DNA of 64,000 bases from UBA7332 sp051657165 (GTDB lineage: Bacteria; Bacteroidota; Bacteroidia; Bacteroidales; UBA7332): positions 55,665 to 119,664 of the forward strand of contig JBOFKD010000165.1 in the NCBI GenBank assembly GCA_051657165.1. Reading direction: 5' to 3'. The translations under genes were made by a program, and so were the position numbers. The notes beneath the pieces were generated by a model. That model saw nothing but the letters and a program-made list of their open reading frames with translations, was not told where the DNA came from and ran no database searches. Positions 45,112 to 54,594 of the stretch are shown piece after piece (position 1 is the stretch's first letter; each line of letters begins with the position of its first letter).

Positions 45112-48100
45112 TCACGAAACACAGACAACACTTCTGCCGTTTCCTTTTTTCTGTACATTTATCTGTGTGGCAATCTGCTCAGTCATTTCCTGTACGTGCG
45201 AGATCACTCCTACTTTACGGCCCGCATGTTGCAGCCCGCGCAGGGCTGTCATAGCCAACTGAAGCGTATCGGGGTCCAGTGCACCGAATCCTTCATCAAT
45301 AAACAATGTTTCGATATGAACACGGTTAGAAGCTATGGACGATAATCCCAATGCCATTGCCAGAGAAACAATAAAGGTTTCTCCTCCGGAGAGAGAGATT
45401 ACACTCCTTACTTCATTGGCCATATAACGATCGACCACCTGCAACACTAATGAATCACCCGAGCGTTTAATCTGATAACGGTCAGAAATTTCATTGAGAT
45501 GGAGATTTGCGTACAACAACAGATTATCCAGTGTATAGCCCATAGCCAGCTTCCGGAACTTATCGCCCTCTTTTGAACCGAAGATTTCATTTACACGAAG
45601 CCAGTTATTGCAAATTTCAATCTGTTTGTCAATACTTTTCTGTATTTCGCCCCGTTTATTCAGATTCTCCTCGTGCATACGAAGCTCCATACGTACCGTA
45701 TCATGCGCTTTTCTCTTCGCCTCAAGTATAGCATTCAACTGATTTAATTCTCCTTTCAGCTGATCTGCCGTCTCTTCTTCATCCGGCTTAGTCTCCTTCT
45801 TAAGATGATTATCCATATTTTCCTGTTGCATTTTCATCTGCAATCTGGTCTGGATCAGATCTTTCCGGAGTTGCTCTACCATATTTCTGTTTTCTATAAC
45901 AGATTGCTCCTTCAGATTCAGAATTTCATAATACAACTCATCCTCTAACTGCGACTCATGAGACGCATTATAGGTACTGAGCCATCGTTCAAGTTTTATC
46001 TTATTCTCTGAGATCTGCCATTCGAGATTCGCAATCTCTGTATTTAATTGCTGAATCCGGCCATTAATCTTCTCTCTATTTAAGCTAAGTTTGTCCGTTA
46101 TCTCTTTCTGATCATTCAGTATTTTTTCTGCGTTTGAATACAAATCAGCCCTTTCACTCAGAACAGATTCAACCGTTCTTCCTTCATAGCAGGCCTTTCG
46201 CTCTGTCTTGTGTTTCAACAAAACAAGCTCCTTCTCTTGCATTTCCGACACAAGTTCCTGTGACTGACTTTCAGCCTGTTCAAGCGCCTGAGCTTTCAAT
46301 GCCAGGTTCTGCTGAATCTCCTCTATTTGTTTAGTCAGAGATAGTTCATTTTGTTTGTTTTCTTCCCACTTCTTAGCCAGTCCGCTCAAGTCAGTTATAA
46401 GCTTTTCTCCTATTTCAATCCATGAGTTTTCAGGATAATAAGGAGCTAATATCGTATCTATATCTTTGAAAAGAACAGCCAATCGCTTGCGTGAATCATT
46501 TTTCAGAGCCTTATTTGACTCAAATTCAACGAGAATTAAATTCAGTTCTCTCTCTGCCTGATCTTTCTTTTGCTTTATAAGCTCCGCACTATTCTTAAGT
46601 TGCTCTTTCCCTTTTGTGAGATTCTTCAGTTTCTTATCCAGCTCAAGATAAACATTCAGCTTATCAGTCTGCTTATTATATTCATTATCCAGATCATTTT
46701 TCACCTCATCCAGATTCTTTCCTGATTGATCTTTAAGAAACTGACTCCGTTCTGTTTCTGTTTTCAATTGCAGATCAGCCTCCTTAAATTCAGACAAAAG
46801 ACGTTCTTTGTTCTGAGTCAATTTAGGCATGGCAGCCTCCAGCAAGACAAAGCGGGAATCGGCTGTTGCATATATTTCTTTCTCTTTATGAAACAACTTA
46901 TACGATTGTTCGTAAATCGTTTTCAAGTGAGATTCCAGTTTCTGAGCCATATCCAGATTCGTCGCAAAAGGATGTTCCAGGGATCCGCATACAGGACAAA
47001 CCTCATTATCCCGAAGTTCAGAACGTAACGATTCTACACTGTGTGCCGATAGTTTTAAGGACAAATCATACGATTCTCTGGCCTCATTAAATTTCAATTC
47101 CACATCTCTGAAACGAATCGCTTTATCTTCTTTATCTTTCTTTGCCTGCTCAAGTTCTTTACCTGCACGTTCGTACTCCTGAAGCGCATACTGGTACTCT
47201 TTTTCTTTATCAGTCCGGCGAATTGTCAGGTTCTTTAATGTATCAATAGCTCCGATATTATTTTGCAATTGAGAGAGTTCACGTTGCAGATGCTCCGGAG
47301 AGTATTTATTGATTTCATCCTGCAATTCATGTCCGCTTTTATCTAAAAGCAATAAATCAGCCTCTTTTTTTGAGTAGTCTGCACTTAAAGTTTTCAGATC
47401 ATTCTCTTTATTGTTTTTCGAAACTTCTAATGCCTTTATTTTTTTATCCAGCTGATCATAATCCTGTTTTTCTTCAAAAAACTTAGACAAGGAGTTCTCT
47501 AACAAGTCTGTTTTCTTTATCAGAGGCTCAAATGGAGCATGTTCGGTCAACCAGGCATCAGACTGTTGTTTCAGACTGTTATTCTCATGCAGTGCTTTCT
47601 CCAGAGAGAGTTTAGATGCTGTAATCGCTTTCAGAGATTCGGCTGCTTTCAGTGCTTTCTCTTTTAAAGCAGTAAACTCTTGCGTATATTGCAGGATCTG
47701 AGAGTCAAGCAGACGCATATTATTCACCTCAATGGCAATGCTCTTATCCTCTTCTTTTATTTTAGTCAGCCTCTTCTCTGCTTTTTCCTTTTTCTCCTGT
47801 TCGCTGAGTAGTACAGCTTCATTCTCCTGAAGTTGCTTTCTATAATCTGTAACAAGTACTTTCCATTCATCTATTTTTCGCTGTTCCTCCGCATTTCTTA
47901 TAAATAGTGGACGAACCGGAGACATTTCATCATACAGGCTCAGTCTAGAACGTAAGTTCCCGGTTTCATTGTACGATAATTCGGCCTGGTCCAACTTACC
48001 CTGTGCAGACTCAATCTCTTTCCTGATAAGGGTAAGCTCATCCAACCATTTCAGTTTACTCTGATTCAGCTGTACTTCGGCTTCAGTCTGCGATATCTCT

Positions 48101-48828
48101 TTTTTAATAAGCAGATCCTGAGTCTTCTTCTCGTCCAGCACTTCCGGGTCAAGGAGTACGAAAGCCGCTACAGAACGTTCCATATCCTGTAGTTTCAACT
48201 TTTCTTCTGATGCACGCTGAAATATCTGCTTAGAGATACGGGCATAGATCTCAGCTCCTGTAAGTTTCTCCAGCAACTCTGCTTTTTCATTTTCATTCGC
48301 TTTCAGAAACGTAGAGAAATCATTCTGTGCGAGCAAAACGGCACGTGTAAACTGATCAAACGACAGCCCGACCAGACGCTCAATATGTTTAAGAGTTTCG
48401 GTCTTTGTTCCGGGCTCTTCTTTAAGCTCTGTCAGGTTATATAAACTCAGGGTTATGCTTTGTAGCTTTCCTTTTACATTTCCCCGGGCACGGCGAACAC
48501 TCCATCTGGAACGATACCTCGATCCGTTGATTGCCAGAAACTCAACCTCGGCATATCCTTCAGATGTACCTCTGCGAAGCAAATGCCTGGTATCTTGCTG
48601 AGACAAGCCTTCCAGATAATCGTCTTTATCGCTGTTCCCTTTATCATTACGCGGAGTTTTATCATAAAGAGCAAGACAGATCACATCCAGAAGGGTAGAT
48701 TTTCCCGATCCGGTAGGACCTGTAATAGCAAACAGACCTGCTGATTTCAATGGTTCAGCCTGAAAATTAATTTCAAATTTACCATCCAGAGAAGCTATAT
48801 TCTCTCCTCTAATTGCATCTATTCTCAT
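45112..48828 (-). CDS. sbcC: Exonuclease subunit SbcC
   Basis: A 1238-residue SMC-like ATPase that with SbcD cuts DNA hairpins and ends. Walker A ITGPTGSGKSTLLDV at residue about 33, long coiled coils (about 180-600 and 650-1050), a central zinc-hook CPVC near residue 622, ABC signature LSGGETFIVSLAMALG near 1145, and Walker B ETLFIDEGFGALDPD near 1178. It follows sbcD after an 18-bp gap and forms the usual sbcDC operon. Relevant to the palindromic arrays of this genome because SbcCD attacks long hairpins. Confidence 0.95.
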   Translation of the reverse strand: MRIDAIRGENIASLDGKFEINFQAEPLKSAGLFAITGPTGSGKSTLLDVICLALYDKTPRNDKGNSDKDDYLEGLSQQDTRHLLRRGTSEGYAEVEFLAINGSRYRSRWSVRRARGNVKGKLQSITLSLYNLTELKEEPGTKTETLKHIERLVGLSFDQFTRAVLLAQNDFSTFLKANENEKAELLEKLTGAEIYARISKQIFQRASEEKLKLQDMERSVAAFVLLDPEVLDEKKTQDLLIKKEISQTEAEVQLNQSKLKWLDELTLIRKEIESAQGKLDQAELSYNETGNLRSRLSLYDEMSPVRPLFIRNAEEQRKIDEWKVLVTDYRKQLQENEAVLLSEQEKKEKAEKRLTKIKEEDKSIAIEVNNMRLLDSQILQYTQEFTALKEKALKAAESLKAITASKLSLEKALHENNSLKQQSDAWLTEHAPFEPLIKKTDLLENSLSKFFEEKQDYDQLDKKIKALEVSKNNKENDLKTLSADYSKKEADLLLLDKSGHELQDEINKYSPEHLQRELSQLQNNIGAIDTLKNLTIRRTDKEKEYQYALQEYERAGKELEQAKKDKEDKAIRFRDVELKFNEARESYDLSLKLSAHSVESLRSELRDNEVCPVCGSLEHPFATNLDMAQKLESHLKTIYEQSYKLFHKEKEIYATADSRFVLLEAAMPKLTQNKERLLSEFKEADLQLKTETERSQFLKDQSGKNLDEVKNDLDNEYNKQTDKLNVYLELDKKLKNLTKGKEQLKNSAELIKQKKDQAERELNLILVEFESNKALKNDSRKRLAVLFKDIDTILAPYYPENSWIEIGEKLITDLSGLAKKWEENKQNELSLTKQIEEIQQNLALKAQALEQAESQSQELVSEMQEKELVLLKHKTERKACYEGRTVESVLSERADLYSNAEKILNDQKEITDKLSLNREKINGRIQQLNTEIANLEWQISENKIKLERWLSTYNASHESQLEDELYYEILNLKEQSVIENRNMVEQLRKDLIQTRLQMKMQQENMDNHLKKETKPDEEETADQLKGELNQLNAILEAKRKAHDTVRMELRMHEENLNKRGEIQKSIDKQIEICNNWLRVNEIFGSKEGDKFRKLAMGYTLDNLLLYANLHLNEISDRYQIKRSGDSLVLQVVDRYMANEVRSVISLSGGETFIVSLAMALGLSSIASNRVHIETLFIDEGFGALDPDTLQLAMTALRGLQHAGRKVGVISHVQEMTEQIATQINVQKKGNGRSVVCVS

Positions 48829-48846
48829 ACTTGTTTTCTCTCTTTA

Positions 48847-50067
48847 TTAATGATTCTCTGAAGCTGCCTCAACAAACAACTTATATAACTCTTCGGGCAT
48901 ATCTGTACCAAAACGGGACTGCCAGATCTTCTTAGCCAGATCATCCGGATCTAATGGCGAATAAGCATCTTGTCTTACATTATCTTCCGGTTTATTCAAT
49001 GAATCCGGTGAATAGACTGAGATCTTTGCCAGACGAACATTCTTTTCTTTCAGCGCATTCTCGATTTCAAAACGTAAGGTAGGTTCGGGTCTGTCGATGA
49101 TTACTTTAACTTCCAGATAAGGTGGTTGTGAGTATTGCTCATTGTCTGTTTCAAGATGTTCTAAATAATCCAGAACCGCTGCTTTCAGTTGAGGCTTTGC
49201 CGGCACCGAGATCAGTCTGGCAGGAGCATCAAACAGGATACGTTCATTCGTTTTTAGCTCTCCTTTCTCAAACTCAAGCAGCTGAACTCCATGTTTATAA
49301 TTTATCTCAGCAAAGGACATCGGTAGCGGAGAGCCTGAATAACGGATATACTCGCGTCCGGTCTTTTGCGCTTTATGAATATGACCTAATGCCACATAGT
49401 CAGCCTGATCAAAAACCGACGGCGCTATCGCATCCATTCCTCCTATGATAGCCCGTTCGCTCGTATCATTTTCCGACAATTCTGCACCGATCGTTTGCAG
49501 ATGTCCCATAGCAATAATAAACTGACCGGATGTTTTAATCTGAGAAACAGCTTTAAATAATTCATCATAAAACTGATTTACGCCCCATGCATATTTATTG
49601 CTGACTGCTTCGTCCGTACACACAGGATAATCACCCTGACGCAGATACGGTACTGCCAGACAATAACCTTCGACATTCCCATCCTTTTCCAGAGGTATAA
49701 TCATTGATTCATAATCAATCTCATCATTTATCCGGGTCACGATACCTTTCACACGTATATCAAAACTCAGGAATAAAGGAGAAGGTGCTTCCAGACGTGC
49801 ACCCGAATCATGATTTCCGGATGTTATTATAATCTGGAGTGAAGGATTTTCACGCTTTACCTTACCGATAAAATCAAAGAAAAGATATTGAGAATACGCT
49901 GATGGATTGGGCGAATCAAAAAGGTCTCCTGCTATTAACAATACATCAATTTCTAATTCAGAGATCTTGTCGGCCAGCCACAACAAGAACATTGTATGTT
50001 CAGCTATCCGGTCATACGAAAAGAATGTTTGTCCCAGATGCCAGTCTGAAGTATGTAGTATTTTCAT
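48847..50067 (-). CDS. sbcD: Exonuclease subunit SbcD
   Basis: A 406-residue Mn-dependent nuclease, Mre11 homologue. The phosphoesterase motifs are in order: HTSDWHLGQ (start), LLIAGDLFDSP near 45, ITSGNHDSG near 90, MGHLQ near 190 and ALGHIHKAQ near 230. The C-terminal capping region ends EELYKLFVEAASENH. First gene of the sbcDC operon. Confidence 0.95.
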   Translation of the reverse strand: MKILHTSDWHLGQTFFSYDRIAEHTMFLLWLADKISELEIDVLLIAGDLFDSPNPSAYSQYLFFDFIGKVKRENPSLQIIITSGNHDSGARLEAPSPLFLSFDIRVKGIVTRINDEIDYESMIIPLEKDGNVEGYCLAVPYLRQGDYPVCTDEAVSNKYAWGVNQFYDELFKAVSQIKTSGQFIIAMGHLQTIGAELSENDTSERAIIGGMDAIAPSVFDQADYVALGHIHKAQKTGREYIRYSGSPLPMSFAEINYKHGVQLLEFEKGELKTNERILFDAPARLISVPAKPQLKAAVLDYLEHLETDNEQYSQPPYLEVKVIIDRPEPTLRFEIENALKEKNVRLAKISVYSPDSLNKPEDNVRQDAYSPLDPDDLAKKIWQSRFGTDMPEELYKLFVEAASENH

Positions 50068-50277
50068 TTGTTCAGCTTTTAGTATTTACAAGGTACCAAA
50101 TATAAGAAAAGTGCTGTAAATATATACAAATCCGTTCATTAAGGTTTATATAATTGTATCAATATGTTTTTGTAATATGCTGGCGAATATGTTATTTAAC
50201 GCTGAATCAGTAACAGAATGTTTGTTTTTAGGCTTTCAAATCACTATTATTGCATAAGTAATATCAAAATCGTTCTT

Positions 50278-50305
50278 AAGTGCAAGCAAAAATCTGTTTG
50301 CACTT
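50278..50305 (+). promoter_or_regulatory. Inverted repeat in the leader of the dicarboxylate symporter gene
   Basis: AAGTGCAA at 50278-50285 pairs with TTGCACTT at 50298-50305 (12-nt loop), 25 bp before the start codon. It could be a regulator site or an mRNA hairpin affecting translation; nothing distinguishes these. Confidence 0.4.
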
Positions 50306-50329
50306 TTAATCCTTAATATAAAACATACA

Positions 50330-51502
50330 ATGAAAAGAATCAGAATATCTTTGTTAGGAAAGGTAGTTATTGCAATTCTTCTGGGTATATTATTCGGTTA
50401 CTTTCTGCCCGAACCTCTTTCACGTGTATTTATTACAATAAACTCTTTATTTGGCAATTTTCTGACCTTCACCATCCCTCTGATTATTATCGGTCTGGTT
50501 ACGCCTGCAATCGGCGAGTTGGGTAAGGGTGCCGGAAGGTTATTGGCTCTGACTGCACTGATAGCCTATGGCTCTACGCTTTTCTCCGGATTCTTCACGT
50601 TCTTTACAGGTGAAGCGATATTCCCGCACCTTATTCAGCAAGGCAGCGGAATGAAAGCCCTTCAGGAGTCATCAGTGGCTCTTACGCCTTACTTTGTAGT
50701 AGATATGCCTCCTTTAATGGGCGTAATGACTGCGCTGATTCTGGCCTTTACGATTGGGCTTGGCTTAAGTATCACTACAGGCGATGGTTTAAAGAAAGTT
50801 TTTAATGAATTCAGAGACATTATTACGATGGTAATTGATAAAGTGATTATTCCTTTTCTGCCGTTGTACATTTTCGGGATCTTTCTGAATATGACCTATA
50901 CCGGACAAGTAGGTACCATCATAGCAACCTTTATTAAAGTTATTGCCGTAATCTTTGTTTTGCATGTTGTGCTTCTGTTGCTTCAGTATACCATCGCTGG
51001 TATTGCTCAGAAAAAAAATCCTTTAAAACTTTTACGCAATATGCTTCCGGCTTATGCCACTGCATTGGGAACTCAGTCCAGTGCTGCTACTATCCCTGTT
51101 ACGATGGAACAAACCATAAAGAATGGAGTACGCAAGAATATAGCCATATTCACAGTGCCTCTTTGTGCAACGATTCACCTTTCGGGTAGTACAATGAAAA
51201 TTGTAGCCTGTGCAATGGCTATTATGATCATGTCCGGCAAACCTTTAGACTTCTCCATGATGGCAGGATTTATATTCATGCTGGGGATAACAATGGTTGC
51301 GGCACCCGGTGTTCCGGGCGGAGCAATTATGGCTGCCTTAGGTGTGCTTCAGAGTATGCTTGGTTTCGATGAGACACAACAGGCTTTGATGATTGCATTA
51401 TATATTGCCATGGATAGTTTTGGTACAGCTTGTAATGTAACAGGCGACGGAGCTATCTCTCTGGTTGTCGACCGGATTGCAGGTAAGCATCACAACGATT
51501 AA
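50330..51502 (+). CDS. Dicarboxylate/amino acid:cation symporter (DAACS)
   Basis: A 390-residue inner-membrane symporter of the GltP/SstT family with eight helices and two hairpins. The first hairpin motif appears as TALGTQSSAATIPVTMEQ near residue 243, with the following GVRKNIAIFTVPLCATIHLSG; the second hairpin as VAAPGVPGGAIMAALGVLQS near 325; and helix 8 as MDSFGTACNVTGDG near 363. It should import glutamate, aspartate, serine or C4-dicarboxylates with Na+ or H+. Aspartate would suit aspA, but specificity is unproven. Confidence 0.92.
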   Translation: MKRIRISLLGKVVIAILLGILFGYFLPEPLSRVFITINSLFGNFLTFTIPLIIIGLVTPAIGELGKGAGRLLALTALIAYGSTLFSGFFTFFTGEAIFPHLIQQGSGMKALQESSVALTPYFVVDMPPLMGVMTALILAFTIGLGLSITTGDGLKKVFNEFRDIITMVIDKVIIPFLPLYIFGIFLNMTYTGQVGTIIATFIKVIAVIFVLHVVLLLLQYTIAGIAQKKNPLKLLRNMLPAYATALGTQSSAATIPVTMEQTIKNGVRKNIAIFTVPLCATIHLSGSTMKIVACAMAIMIMSGKPLDFSMMAGFIFMLGITMVAAPGVPGGAIMAALGVLQSMLGFDETQQALMIALYIAMDSFGTACNVTGDGAISLVVDRIAGKHHND

Positions 51503-51533
51503 AAAGATACTCCGGATAATTGTCCGGCTTAAC

Positions 51534-51578
51534 AAAAAAAGAGGCAGACTGACTATTATTGTCAGACTGCCTCTTTTT
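51534..51578. terminator. Bidirectional terminator between symporter and PEP-synthase-like gene
   Basis: AAAGAGGCAG and CTGAC on the left pair with GTCAG and CTGCCTCTTT on the right with a single A:A bulge pair and a 7-nt loop; flanked by A-tract and T-tract. Confidence 0.88.
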
Positions 51579-51594
51579 ATATTATAAAAACCGG

Positions 51595-54585
51595 TCAGAC
51601 TTCGGACTGAGATGATTGCTGATTTTTCAGTACAACCCCCAAACCTTTCTTTCCGTTGAGTATTATCCTGGCCGGATCAGACAATCGTACATGACGAATA
51701 TAATCCGTTTCGAACTCTGCTTCCTGAAGATTAAGATACTCCTCATCAAAGAATCCATCGTTCATATATGGATTAATCGTGAAATAACCAACGCCGAAAG
51801 AGGTCATATTCTGGAAGAAATGAGTACCCTGGCTTGGCTCTATTCTGTAGTTTTCAAGTCCGCACTCAACGATCACTCTTGCACCGGCAATATGCGACCA
51901 TTTCACAGGAATACCTAAAGCAGAATCACTTGATCCCCATCTGCCTGGACCAACCAGTATATAATTCTTCCCCGATTGAATAAATTCGCGGTTCAGCGTA
52001 TCTATCTGTTCTACAATCTTCGTATTATTGGAAGCTTTAAATCCTTTGCTCTTCACGTAGATGATATCCTGAATATCCGAAATAACACCATGTCCGAGCG
52101 AATGATCGGAAATAAGGATACAATCCTCTTTCGGGAAACTTTCCGAAGACTGAAGCTCTTTTACTTCTTCTGTCTCTTTGTTACTATCCACAATCGGACG
52201 AATCTGAAGCCAGTAGAACAAGCCCTCCGGATAATCCGGATTATTCAGTTCCACAGCAAATTCAATTTCGACAGGAGTGGCCATCTCTTCCTCTCCTATT
52301 CTCAACACTTCCTGCAATACTTTAGCCAGTGGATACACATTGTGCTGTAGTATATTTGCAAATGTAACAACCTTGCGTCCTCCCTCATGAACTCCGTCTA
52401 TAAGCATCTGATCGTTGAAGTTGTACGTCGAAACGACATCCTTTAACGAGCCGTCGGCCACAGCATCTCTCACCAGTGGTTTCACCAGATTAAAACTATC
52501 CTCTACTTCAAAAGGACAATCAATATTATTGAGCGAAAGAGCATAAAACCTTGTCTGCGTTTCCTTCAGTGCAAGATCTATATCACTTAACTGAAGAATA
52601 TTGTGCGGATGTTTAGGCGAAAATCTCAGAGACACCCCACCGTCTACAATATATTTACCCAAACCAAAGGCTATATTAGCAATCCCGTCTGTTGCTTTCT
52701 CATCGTTTATAGGGTAGAAGTTCAGGGAACGGGCAACACCCGAAAGCGTAGGATAATATTTATCACCGTACTCCCTTCCTACAACCTCCTGCAATATAAT
52801 CGACATCTTTTCCTGATCAATCAGATTAGATGTCGCAAGCATATAAGCCTTACTCTCGCGGTAGAAAACAGATGCATATACAGATTTAATCGCACAGGCA
52901 AGTAGCCTCACCGTAGCTTCTTTATCTTCCAGATTAGGCACCATATAAGTAGAGTAAACTCCGGCGAATGGCTGATAATGCGAATCTTCCAGCAAACTTG
53001 ACGAACGCACCGCTATAGGTGATTCTGTAGCTGCCATAAATGTAAGAAAGTCATCGCGCAAAGCATCCGGAAGTTCAGCTTCAAGAAATGCATTTAATAT
53101 TTCCTGGTCTGAAATATCAGACAGAGCTACACCATATAAGTTATTATACTCCATGAAATCATCGAAATAATCGGAACAGAGAACAACGGTTTTAGGTATT
53201 GTTACCGTTGTACCCTCATAATCTTCCAGATCAGGATGTGATTTTATGATGGAGTCTATAAATGCCAGACCACGTCCTTTCCCTCCGAGTGAACCGTCGC
53301 CGATACGTGCAAAATTCGAATATCTGTCGTAACGGTCTTTTTCGAACACAGCTACCACTCCTCTGTTCTTCATACGGCGATAATCAACAATCGCATCGAA
53401 GATAGCCTGTTTTGCTTCCTGAAAGCTTGGATAGTGAGATATCCGGTGACGCTTCACGAACTCGGCCAGTGGAAACATTGCACGGGAATAGAGCCAGCGA
53501 GAGAAATGATTGCGCGATGCATGATAGCGGAAAGAGTCTTCCGGAAAATTCAGTATACTGTTCTGAAACTCCTTCAGGTTAGTGATCCGCATAAGCAACT
53601 GCTCTGTTCCGGGATCCTGCAACAAAAAGTCACCAAACCCAAAGGTAGTCAGGATAATTTGTTTCAGATCAACCAGGAATTTCTTAGAGTTCTTATCTAA
53701 GAAATCAGCCTGTAAAGACAATGCCTTCTCTCTGTTTTTTTCTTCCGCAGACTGGATAATAATAGGTATAAACGGATCCTCCTTACGTACATGATTACAG
53801 AACTTTATGCCGGCTTCCGAGTCCGTCTTTCCATTAATACGGAAACGCACATCGGAGATTATTCCCAGCATCTGGTTCTTATATTTTTCATACAGATACA
53901 TCGCCTCTTCATAATTCCTTGCCATCAGAATTTTAGGACGGCCGCGCATACGCAACATCATTTCGTGTTCGTTCAACGCTTCCTTCGAAAATATCTGTGA
54001 TTGTTTAAGAATAAACTTGTATAAATGAGGCAGAATCGAAGAGTAAAAATAGATGGAGTTTTCAACCAGCAGAATCACCTGTGCACCGACAGCCAGAGCA
54101 TCGTGTTCGGCATTCATCCGGTCTTCCATAAGTTTGATAATTGCCAGCAAAAGCTCTGCATTCCCCAGCCAGCTGAATATATAATCAATTGCTCCTAAAT
54201 CAGCATTAGCCAGACGCATTGATATCTCTCTTGAGAAGGGCGTCAGCACAATAATAGGGATATCATTATACTTCTCCTTAATACGGGTAGCCGTATTAAA
54301 CACCTCCGTAGATTCGATACTCGGCATTGCTATAATCAGATCATAACGATGCGTCTGAAGTTCGGCCATAGCCTCTTCTTCCGTCACTACCTGCGTGATA
54401 CGAGGCGGATATCTCAGATTCAAAGAGGTGTATTCAAAGAAAATAAGTTCCTCTATGCGCCCGTCATCCTCAAGCATAAAAGCATCATATTTACGGGCTA
54501 TAAGCAATACACTAAAAATCCTCTTCTGCATCAGCTGAGCAAAAGAGGTATCTTTAAAGTAGAATTTATTTAATCTTGGTTTCAT
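51595..54585 (-). CDS. PEP-synthase-like protein with two receiver-like domains
   Basis: A 996-residue cytoplasmic protein. Residues about 20-155 (FSVLLIARKYDAFMLED, YDLIIAMPS, IPIIVLTPFSR) and about 165-330 (VILLVENSIYFYSSIL, MLGIISDVRFR, FIPIIIQSAEE) look like two response-regulator receiver folds. Residues about 425-860 resemble the ATP-grasp N-terminal domain of pyruvate,phosphate dikinase/PEP synthase (GGKGRGLAFIDSI, ESPIAVRSSSLLEDS, PFAGVYSTYM, VEIEFAVE...YWLQIRPI). The phosphohistidine swivel and PEP-binding barrel are missing, so it is not a complete PEP synthase. Likely a receiver-controlled phosphotransferase of unknown target; last gene of the minus-strand run. Confidence 0.82.
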   Translation of the reverse strand: MKPRLNKFYFKDTSFAQLMQKRIFSVLLIARKYDAFMLEDDGRIEELIFFEYTSLNLRYPPRITQVVTEEEAMAELQTHRYDLIIAMPSIESTEVFNTATRIKEKYNDIPIIVLTPFSREISMRLANADLGAIDYIFSWLGNAELLLAIIKLMEDRMNAEHDALAVGAQVILLVENSIYFYSSILPHLYKFILKQSQIFSKEALNEHEMMLRMRGRPKILMARNYEEAMYLYEKYKNQMLGIISDVRFRINGKTDSEAGIKFCNHVRKEDPFIPIIIQSAEEKNREKALSLQADFLDKNSKKFLVDLKQIILTTFGFGDFLLQDPGTEQLLMRITNLKEFQNSILNFPEDSFRYHASRNHFSRWLYSRAMFPLAEFVKRHRISHYPSFQEAKQAIFDAIVDYRRMKNRGVVAVFEKDRYDRYSNFARIGDGSLGGKGRGLAFIDSIIKSHPDLEDYEGTTVTIPKTVVLCSDYFDDFMEYNNLYGVALSDISDQEILNAFLEAELPDALRDDFLTFMAATESPIAVRSSSLLEDSHYQPFAGVYSTYMVPNLEDKEATVRLLACAIKSVYASVFYRESKAYMLATSNLIDQEKMSIILQEVVGREYGDKYYPTLSGVARSLNFYPINDEKATDGIANIAFGLGKYIVDGGVSLRFSPKHPHNILQLSDIDLALKETQTRFYALSLNNIDCPFEVEDSFNLVKPLVRDAVADGSLKDVVSTYNFNDQMLIDGVHEGGRKVVTFANILQHNVYPLAKVLQEVLRIGEEEMATPVEIEFAVELNNPDYPEGLFYWLQIRPIVDSNKETEEVKELQSSESFPKEDCILISDHSLGHGVISDIQDIIYVKSKGFKASNNTKIVEQIDTLNREFIQSGKNYILVGPGRWGSSDSALGIPVKWSHIAGARVIVECGLENYRIEPSQGTHFFQNMTSFGVGYFTINPYMNDGFFDEEYLNLQEAEFETDYIRHVRLSDPARIILNGKKGLGVVLKNQQSSQSEV

Positions 54586-54594
54586 ACGATTTCA

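Noticed and set aside
51595..54585. Functional PEP synthase
   Set aside because: The phosphohistidine and PEP/pyruvate barrel domains are missing.
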